A stretch of DNA of 35,923 nt from positions 1 to 35,923 of the IMG/VR virus record IMGVR_UViG_3300026097_000052; one strand, written 5' to 3'. This stretch comes from a virus. Below the pieces are notes generated by a model. That model was given only the letters and a program-made list of their open reading frames with translations, was not told the origin of the DNA and did no database searches. Below, in pieces: positions 26,684-31,964 of the stretch. Positions within the stretch are counted from its first letter, which is position 1. Each line of letters starts with the position of its first letter. The position numbers and the translations under genes are program-made.

Positions 26684-27375
26684 TTTTTTGGTCTTAATTT
26701 ATTAAAGGTATTATGAATTTTCCAACTTAATCTAGGCATATAATGCTTTAAAGTTAAGCAACTATTAACTGCATGTTCTAATTCATTAGTTCTTTCAATC
26801 TTTTTTAACAAAAATTTATCATTTAAATTTTCTGATCTAAATTTAACATATGCAATCGGTCGTCCTCTTTTTATTTTAACTTTATCCTCTAACATTTCAA
26901 AAGTTGTTACAATAGGCCTCTGCCAAGAATAAATGTTAAATGAGCCAGGAACTAATCTCCAACTATTGTCTATATCATTAAAAGGAGGAATTAATTCTAA
27001 AAATACAGGTTTATCACTGGTAAAAACAAAACTATTGCTTAATGCAACAATTGGTCTTGCTTGCTCGGGATCGAAATCCTGCCAATGAACTCTTATAAAA
27101 GATTCTGACGATTCAAATGGAAGATTGCTGCTTAGTACTTTGTTAGCTTTATCCCATGTTAACTCTATATCTATAGAATTTCTAATTACATATATTTCTT
27201 TTACATACTGCGTGAAAGCTGGACATTTATGATATCTAGACGACGAATTATCCCAAGTATCTAATCTTTCTAATTCAAAATGAGCAAGATCAAACCATCC
27301 AAAATAATTTAAAGCAGTATTAGTGGTATTTTGATTTTTTTCTTGCCAAGGACAATATCCTATTTTAGTTCTCAT
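26671..27375 (-). CDS. DUF6065-like protein, diverged relative (234 aa)
   Basis: The sequence has the same order of blocks as the 249-aa protein at 20710: KCPAFTQYVKEIYVIRNSID (50-69), FVFTSDKPVFLELIPPF (116-132), LVPGSFNIYSWQRPIVTTFE (141-160) and IKRGRPIAYVKFRSE (168-182). Overall identity is low, but the spacing of beta-strand blocks and the final G-x-P-[IL]-[AV] turn agree. It begins with a short W- and N-rich stretch and ends in a basic tail (FNKLRPKKWMK). No catalytic residues are recognised. The gene overlaps halogenase copy 3 by 13 nt and the small Cys4 gene by 11 nt. It is most likely an accessory or binding protein in the same pathway; the function is unknown. Confidence 0.6.
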   Translation of the reverse strand: MRTKIGYCPWQEKNQNTTNTALNYFGWFDLAHFELERLDTWDNSSSRYHKCPAFTQYVKEIYVIRNSIDIELTWDKANKVLSSNLPFESSESFIRVHWQDFDPEQARPIVALSNSFVFTSDKPVFLELIPPFNDIDNSWRLVPGSFNIYSWQRPIVTTFEMLEDKVKIKRGRPIAYVKFRSENLNDKFLLKKIERTNELEHAVNSCLTLKHYMPRLSWKIHNTFNKLRPKKWMK

Positions 27376-27580
27376 AATTTGCAGACCAAAAACCTAACGG
27401 ACACATCATACCTTTTTGACGAAGTTTTCCAGTAAGAGGCTCACCATTAACCTGACAGATATCTTCTCCAGGTTTTTTTGCATAGCAATCGTTGCAAATT
27501 TTTTCTCGTTGCTCGAATACTTCTTGTTTAACTAACAAAAGTCTTTCGTCAAAATGCGTTAATCTAGGTTTTTCTTTCAT
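27365..27580 (-). CDS. Small four-cysteine (zinc-ribbon-like) protein (71 aa)
   Basis: Four cysteines, C29-x2-C32, C42 and C60, in KICNDCYAKKPGEDICQ and MMCPLGFW suggest a single bound zinc or possibly an Fe-S centre. The N-terminal 28 residues are a charged helix. At 71 residues it is too small for an enzyme, so it may mediate protein contacts or, if Fe-S, electron transfer. Similar tiny Cys4 proteins are seen beside 2OG oxygenase genes in marine T4-like phages (from general knowledge). It overlaps both neighbours (17 and 11 nt), so it is a genuine member of the operon. Confidence 0.65.
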   Translation of the reverse strand: MKEKPRLTHFDERLLLVKQEVFEQREKICNDCYAKKPGEDICQVNGEPLTGKLRQKGMMCPLGFWSANYEN

Positions 27581-28298
27581 TGGTTAAGTTCCTTTTTAAA
27601 TCTTCAATGATAAATTCTTGAGTTAAAATTTTATTCTGAAGATGTTCAACTTCGCTGGATACATGTTTATGCAAACTAGTATCGGGATAATCGGTGTTGG
27701 ATTTTAAATATTTTCCAGAATATTTTATGTTAAAAGACATTACAATTCTATTTGTATCAGAACAATTTTCTTCTGTACGATGTCTAATCCATCCAGGAAA
27801 TAATAATAAATCACCAGATTTTACAGAAATTGTGGTTTCAATTTTTTGTTCAATAGGAACAGAATACGGAATATGTGTAATTCCATATTCCATCGGATTA
27901 GTAAAAACAATACCTCCGCTGTTTTTGTCAGCTCGAACATACAGTGTTGCCACCATTGGCATTAAACTATGTGAATGCAATACCGTAAATCCTTCATTGC
28001 CGTGGATATTGGCCCAACATTCGTCGATTTCTGGAGAAAGTCTAGAATCAATATCTAGAATCTTCCAATATAGATTTGCATGATTTATAACTTGTTCAGA
28101 TATCTTTTTAGAAAAAGGTTCTAAGTGTAGACTTGAATTATACCCATATGTACTTTTTGCGTTTTGTTTTTCTAATGGCGATTCTACATTATTAAATTTA
28201 TTAAATTCAGACAGTAAATGAGACTCTATTGATGATAAATCAATATTGTCTTTTAAGTTTATTAAATAAATTGGTAAAGAAAATAAATTATGAATCAT
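27564..28298 (-). CDS. 2OG-Fe(II) oxygenase-like protein, HxH type, with C-terminal helix (244 aa)
   Basis: The core has GFTVLHSHSLMPMVATLYV (103-121) with H108-S-H110, GDLLLFPGWIRHRTEE (162-177) with H173, and TNRIVMSFNIKYSG (182-195) with R184. This matches the 2OG-FeII_Oxy_5-like family. No carboxylate stands two residues after either histidine of the HSH cluster (H110 and L112). Unlike its relatives here, it continues for about 50 residues after the core with a charged helical segment (VEHLQNKILTQEFIIEDLKR), which could form a coiled coil. It overlaps the 207-aa gene by 11 nt and the Cys4 gene by 17 nt. The substrate is unknown. Confidence 0.75.
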   Translation of the reverse strand: MIHNLFSLPIYLINLKDNIDLSSIESHLLSEFNKFNNVESPLEKQNAKSTYGYNSSLHLEPFSKKISEQVINHANLYWKILDIDSRLSPEIDECWANIHGNEGFTVLHSHSLMPMVATLYVRADKNSGGIVFTNPMEYGITHIPYSVPIEQKIETTISVKSGDLLLFPGWIRHRTEENCSDTNRIVMSFNIKYSGKYLKSNTDYPDTSLHKHVSSEVEHLQNKILTQEFIIEDLKRNLTNERKT

Positions 28299-28911
28299 TA
28301 TCTTTAATTTCTAATACATCCGGGTTCTGTTCTAAATACCACTTTTTATTTACAAATGTTTTATAAGATATGTAGTGTCTTAATTTTTTACATTCTCGAT
28401 TAGGAGCCAATCCTCTATGAGGAATATTACTATCAAAAACTAAACAGGTATTTGGCATTGGGTAGTATGTGGCAATAACATTCCCGTAATCGTCAAAAAA
28501 TTGAAATTCACCTCCCCATTCTGGATTCCATTCTTTATTAGGGAAGAAACATAAGGTCATAAATCCGTCACCCATTTCGTTAAATTCAACATCTTTATCA
28601 GTATGAACACCGCCGTCTAATCCAAAAGTTTTTCCACCTGCAATGGCTGAATATAGTTTAAAACTATATTTCTCTGTTTCCGGAGCAGTTTCATTTAATT
28701 TTTCTAAGATGTCATAAAAAATTCGTTCGCTTGCCCACGGTGTCAAAGTTAAATCAGCCATCCAAAATACATTAGAATCTTCATCCCAAAGATCCGGATT
28801 TGTAACTCTCCCAAATTGCCAAATTGGTTTTTCTAACTCGCTACAAGCATTTGCAAAAATATCTTCTCTTACTACATTGTCAAGAAAATAAATTTCTCTA
28901 GGTCGACTCAT
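28288..28911 (-). CDS. 2OG-Fe(II) oxygenase, prolyl-4-hydroxylase-like HxD type (207 aa)
   Basis: It has a complete canonical triad: H103-T-D105 in GGVHTDKD, distal H165 in SNIPHRGLAP, and R178 in KKLRHYISYK for 2OG. The strand NPEWGGEFQFFDDYGN between them is typical of the prolyl-4-hydroxylase-like group (Pfam 2OG-FeII_Oxy_3 and relatives). It probably hydroxylates a peptide or small molecule; nothing in the sequence identifies the substrate. The start ATG at 28911 has a good AAGGAG site and an AATAAATA late-promoter match 24 nt upstream within the previous gene, so an internal promoter may boost expression from here on. Confidence 0.82.
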   Translation of the reverse strand: MSRPREIYFLDNVVREDIFANACSELEKPIWQFGRVTNPDLWDEDSNVFWMADLTLTPWASERIFYDILEKLNETAPETEKYSFKLYSAIAGGKTFGLDGGVHTDKDVEFNEMGDGFMTLCFFPNKEWNPEWGGEFQFFDDYGNVIATYYPMPNTCLVFDSNIPHRGLAPNRECKKLRHYISYKTFVNKKWYLEQNPDVLEIKDNDS

Positions 28912-28912
28912 T

Positions 28913-29548
28913 CTAATCTCCTTGTTCCTTGACGATATTTATTAGTTTTTCAGGGTCTTCACGCCAGTCATGATCAGACCAATTTGAAAAATTCCATTTT
29001 TCTGCTTCTGCATTCGACAATAACTCTTCGTGCTCATCAAATTTATTATTGTCATATTCCCCATTTTTTCTTACATAATGAAAAAATGTTTGATGTTGAA
29101 AGTCTTGCCCTAGCATTGGGTGTCTCATATGCGAAGCCAGTGATCCTTGATATACCAATGCATCACCTATGTCTAAAATAATTTCTTCAAATTCGTAATT
29201 ATTTTTTTGAATATATATAGGCCATATAAATTTTTCATAGTCTAAAGTAATTGTTAAACTTATTTCTGCACCAGGCCTATCTAAATGCGGAGGCATAAAT
29301 TCTTTTTCTTGATAAATTCTAGCATAGGTATAACTTGGCCAAATATCTTCCTCGATCTCTTTTTCAACTTTGGAGCGATATATTTCTAATTCGTCATTAA
29401 AAATTCCGTAGAATGCTGGACTTTTTGGACATAACGGATCAGGAGCACGATATATTCCTTTTAATAGAAGACTTTCTAATTTTCTAGCCATTAAATCACA
29501 ATCTTCTTTAGGAATAAAATTTCTTATAATTTTGTAAAGTTCCTTCAT
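28913..29548 (-). CDS. 2OG-Fe(II) oxygenase-like protein, HLDRP type (211 aa)
   Basis: It carries FMPPHLDRPGAEISLTITLD (84-103) with H88-L-D90, then LDIGDALVYQGSLASHMRHP (125-144), with H140 the likely distal histidine and H143 a possible alternative, and finally FFHYVRKNGEYD. The HxDRP...EIS...GDA arrangement is characteristic of a group of phage oxygenase-fold proteins. In place of the usual conserved arginine near the end, the QTFFHYVRKNG strand supplies R160, which may bind 2OG. It starts with a helical segment containing NFIPKEDCDLMARKLE, common to hydroxylases of this type. It overlaps the preceding 191-aa gene by 4 nt. Confidence 0.78.
   Translation of the reverse strand: MKELYKIIRNFIPKEDCDLMARKLESLLLKGIYRAPDPLCPKSPAFYGIFNDELEIYRSKVEKEIEEDIWPSYTYARIYQEKEFMPPHLDRPGAEISLTITLDYEKFIWPIYIQKNNYEFEEIILDIGDALVYQGSLASHMRHPMLGQDFQHQTFFHYVRKNGEYDNNKFDEHEELLSNAEAEKWNFSNWSDHDWREDPEKLINIVKEQGD
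28936..28943 (-). promoter_or_regulatory. Internal late promoter candidate AATAAATA
   Basis: On the minus strand AATAAATA (read 28943 to 28936) matches NATAAATA and lies 24 nt before the ATG at 28911, a spacing like that of the other candidates. It is embedded in the 3' end of the 211-aa oxygenase gene. In such AT-rich DNA a chance match is possible. Confidence 0.35.
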
Positions 29549-30120
29549 CGTTCTATCCTTACATTAAATGTAACGCTTATTCTTTCATTGTCTGTTGTAT
29601 TATGATAAACAGCATGTTCTAAAAATCCAGGAAATAATATTAACTTGCCTACTTCTGGTTTATAAAAAATACTTGAATCTATTTTTGATGTTAATACATG
29701 AAATCTATTAACCAAAGATGGATTTTTTAGTACTAGATCTCCGTCATCACCGCAAGTTTGATAATAATATACTCCGGAGAGATCGAAATCGTCATGGATG
29801 TGAAAATGCTGGAAATCTAATTTTTTAGAAATATTAATCCAGGATTCTTTGATATAAAAATTATTTGTTATGTTATATGCCTGTAAAAAATTTTTACAAT
29901 GAGTTTTTATAATATCATTAAACTTCGGAGTAGATAATAAAATTTGATCATACTCTCCATATTTAAAAGTTGTAGATACTGTATCTCCCCAAGGATTTAA
30001 TAATTTGTGTTCATTTAAATGTTTTAAATAGTTAAATATTTCTGTTTGAGAAACTAGTAGATCATCGTCTTTTAAAAGATCATAGTAAATTGGAGTAGGA
30101 AAAAAATATTCAACTGGCAT
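29545..30120 (-). CDS. 2OG-Fe(II) oxygenase-like protein, HxHxD type (191 aa)
   Basis: The core reads FHIHDDFDLSGVYYYQ (106-121), GKLILFPGFLEHAVYHN (158-174) and NERISVTFNVR (178-188): H107-I-H109, D111, distal H169 and R180. Alone among the HxH group here, it also has a carboxylate two residues after the second histidine (H109-x-D111), so a normal His-Asp-His triad is possible. The N terminus (MPVEYFFPTPIYYD) has the FPTPIY-type strand that begins many members of this family. It overlaps the 203-aa gene by one base (TAATG) and the next gene by 4 nt. Confidence 0.8.
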   Translation of the reverse strand: MPVEYFFPTPIYYDLLKDDDLLVSQTEIFNYLKHLNEHKLLNPWGDTVSTTFKYGEYDQILLSTPKFNDIIKTHCKNFLQAYNITNNFYIKESWINISKKLDFQHFHIHDDFDLSGVYYYQTCGDDGDLVLKNPSLVNRFHVLTSKIDSSIFYKPEVGKLILFPGFLEHAVYHNTTDNERISVTFNVRIER

Positions 30121-30731
30121 TATTTTTTCTCTATAGCCAAGTTAAATGGAATACTTATTTTTAAATAATTTTTCTTGTGAGCATTATATCCATGAAATAC
30201 ACTAGATTTGAACATAATTAATCTACCTGGCTTGCAATCATATTTGACTAAATCTAGATTCAATAAATTAGCTTGCGGTGCTTTAACTGGTTCGTAATAA
30301 TCTCTATATGGAGATCCTATTTCTAAAAATGATCCTTCTGGAGCATCAATATAAAAAACACCGCTTAATGCTGCCCTTCCGATAGTATTATGAGTATGTA
30401 ACGCATGATAATCATTTTCTGATATAAAATTAATCCATAAATTAGTAAATAAAAAATCTTTTTTATCTAGTAAGCCATATCCTAAAGATTCTGCAAAACA
30501 AACAGCATGGCTTAAAATCATTTCTTTGATACTATTAAACTGTGTGTTTTTATATAGATGACCGTATTCTTCATGCCAGAATGTTGTGTCTAATCTACTT
30601 TCTCCGAAGGGATGCGGATCGTGGTATGTTTTTAACATAATGTCGTGACATGTGTCTTTATACGATATTAATTCATCTACTAAGTTGTCATCGGAATAAT
30701 ATATTGATGTAGGAAACCATGTATCAATCAT
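30120..30731 (-). CDS. 2OG-Fe(II) oxygenase-like protein, HxH type, Lys for Arg (203 aa)
   Basis: It starts MIDTWFPTSIYY, the family's usual N-terminal strand. The core has YHALHTHNTIGRAALSGVF (108-126) with H112-T-H114, CKPGRLIMFKSSVFHGY (166-182) with H180, and YLKISIPFNLAI (189-200). The loop after the HxH is longer than in its relatives. The residue aligned with the 2OG-binding arginine (NERISVTFN in the 191-aa protein) is K191, and the FP pair of the LILFP strand is FK. These changes may weaken 2OG binding or alter cofactor use. It lies one base after the preceding gene's stop. Confidence 0.75.
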   Translation of the reverse strand: MIDTWFPTSIYYSDDNLVDELISYKDTCHDIMLKTYHDPHPFGESRLDTTFWHEEYGHLYKNTQFNSIKEMILSHAVCFAESLGYGLLDKKDFLFTNLWINFISENDYHALHTHNTIGRAALSGVFYIDAPEGSFLEIGSPYRDYYEPVKAPQANLLNLDLVKYDCKPGRLIMFKSSVFHGYNAHKKNYLKISIPFNLAIEKK

Positions 30732-30732
30732 T

Positions 30733-31317
30733 TTATTTAAATCTCGGACCGTTAATCCAAGATACTAGACTTTTTCTAGTACCTTTTGTAACAGGAGTTA
30801 CTTCATGTATTACAAAACTGGGAAATATAATCATGGTTCCTTTTTCTTTAGGTGCAATTACTGGTTCATAAATTGTATTTCTATAAAAGTGTAATTCTCC
30901 ACCTTGATATTCGTCAGGGTCAGATAATTGAATACTTATACTTAATTTACGAAATAAATTTACATCATATCCATCGTCGCTGTGTGCTTTATACCTGCCT
31001 TGATTTTCATCTTTATATTCAGCATACTGCATGATTTCTAAGTCCAATATATGAAATTTATAGAATTGGTCATTTAATGCTGATGCGATATTAGAAATTT
31101 TTTCATAAATTTGTGTAGATTCGTCAGTAACTGGAATCCAAGTTATATCGCTTTCTCTATAATTTTCATCTATTATTCCTTTATCTAATTCACCTTTTCC
31201 TGATTTTTGATCTTTACATAGAGATTCAACTAATATTAATTCTTCATCTGTAAAAATATTTTTTGCATACGCAAATGGTTCGTGTGTATAATGTTGATCT
31301 TTAATTAACCAAGTCAT
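30733..31317 (-). CDS. 2OG-Fe(II) oxygenase, PKHD-hydroxylase-like HxD type (194 aa)
   Basis: The triad is canonical: H112-S-D114 in YKAHSDDGYD, H171 in FPSFVIHEVTPVTKG, and R181 in TRKSLVSWINGP. The LSISIQLSDPDEYQGGELHF strand pair (125-144) and the ending SWINGPRFK are typical of PKHD-type hydroxylases (Pfam 2OG-FeII_Oxy_3 group). A beta-strand-rich N-terminal half precedes the core, with no signal peptide. It overlaps the first cassette gene by 17 nt. The substrate is unknown; relatives include peptide and small-molecule hydroxylases. Confidence 0.84.
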   Translation of the reverse strand: MTWLIKDQHYTHEPFAYAKNIFTDEELILVESLCKDQKSGKGELDKGIIDENYRESDITWIPVTDESTQIYEKISNIASALNDQFYKFHILDLEIMQYAEYKDENQGRYKAHSDDGYDVNLFRKLSISIQLSDPDEYQGGELHFYRNTIYEPVIAPKEKGTMIIFPSFVIHEVTPVTKGTRKSLVSWINGPRFK

Positions 31318-31897
31318 AATTTGTACCTATTGTATCAAAACTAATAATATATCTTAAATCCGCTGTGTTATTAACAGTGTAATGCATTAACCAACTCGGA
31401 AAAATTATCAACATGCCTTCAACAACACCAAGTTCAAAGTTTTGTCTATTGTATTCTGTTTGAAATTCGCTTATTTCATTAACTTTAAAAGGATTACATG
31501 GATTATCCACAGCAAATACTCCACCATCGCCATATATTTTAGGATAAAAAACACCACTAATAAGACTCATTTCGTGTCTATGTGATCGAATATGCCCAGC
31601 TTTTCGATATACATTACACCAACTATATGAAATTTTACATGATAATAATCCTGTAGTACTAGTATAATCATCTATACATTTTTGAATACACCCTTGTAGA
31701 TTAGGTAATTTTTTTAAAAAAAAGTTAGATTTGCTTCTATCACCGTTTTCTATTAATCCATTTTTAATTTTAGATTCATTATCTATAAGGGCAGGTATCT
31801 TAGTAAATTCTTCAGTGTTATAATCATGTAAGTCGTATGTCTTTACTAAAACTGGAAATAAACTATGATTTATTTTTGAAAAATTATCCATAGTCAT
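31301..31897 (-). CDS. 2OG-Fe(II) oxygenase-like protein, HxH type, first cassette gene (198 aa)
   Basis: The core reads GHIRSHRHEMSLISGVFY (101-118), VEGMLIIFPSWLMHYTVNN (159-177) and LRYIISFDTIG (181-191): H106-R-H108, H172 and R182. M110, not Asp or Glu, stands two residues after H108. Two starts are possible. The ATG at 31897 overlaps a TATAAATA element and has no ribosome-binding site. The ATG at 31891 (protein beginning MDNFSK) falls where transcription from that element would be expected to begin, so the message could be leaderless. It is the most upstream gene of the cassette. Confidence 0.77.
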   Translation of the reverse strand: MTMDNFSKINHSLFPVLVKTYDLHDYNTEEFTKIPALIDNESKIKNGLIENGDRSKSNFFLKKLPNLQGCIQKCIDDYTSTTGLLSCKISYSWCNVYRKAGHIRSHRHEMSLISGVFYPKIYGDGGVFAVDNPCNPFKVNEISEFQTEYNRQNFELGVVEGMLIIFPSWLMHYTVNNTADLRYIISFDTIGTNYDLVN

Positions 31898-31904
31898 ATT
31901 TATA
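31897..31904 (-). promoter_or_regulatory. Cassette late promoter candidate TATAAATA
   Basis: Read on the minus strand (31904 to 31897) this is an exact T4 late consensus. It overlaps the first ATG of the cassette. If it sits at -13 to -6, the transcript would start at 31891, the A of the second in-frame ATG. Confidence 0.45.
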
Positions 31905-31930
31905 GAAGAACGGATAACCTATAAAATTTT

Positions 31931-31938
31931 AATAAATA
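31931..31938 (+). promoter_or_regulatory. Late promoter candidate AATAAATA
   Basis: A match to NATAAATA 26 nt before the GTG of the 820-aa structural gene, in the 67-nt divergent intergenic region. A second AT-rich element, TATAAAAT at 31920-31927, is a weaker alternative. Confidence 0.45.
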
Positions 31939-31964
31939 CTAACAAATGGCAAGGACTTATATCA

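Larger units (their letters stand above)
19531..31897 (-). other. Sixteen-gene halogenase/oxygenase cassette
   Basis: All 16 genes read on the minus strand: ten of the 2OG oxygenase superfamily, three of the tryptophan halogenase family, two DUF6065-like and one small Cys4 protein. Eleven neighbouring pairs overlap (1-17 nt) and the largest gap is 34 nt, so it is very probably transcribed as one or two long messages. It is flanked on both sides by plus-strand structural genes and is visibly more AT-rich, with many T-runs on the plus strand. The pathway and substrate are unknown. Confidence 0.8.

Noticed and set aside
27694-28083. Plus-strand open frame of 129 codons inside the cassette
   Set aside because: It is antisense to the 244-aa oxygenase, whose motifs and overlaps with neighbours are convincing. 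No independent start signal is seen.
19531-31897. A conventional nonribosomal-peptide or polyketide biosynthetic cluster
   Set aside because: No adenylation, condensation, ketosynthase or carrier-protein motifs were found among the 16 proteins.
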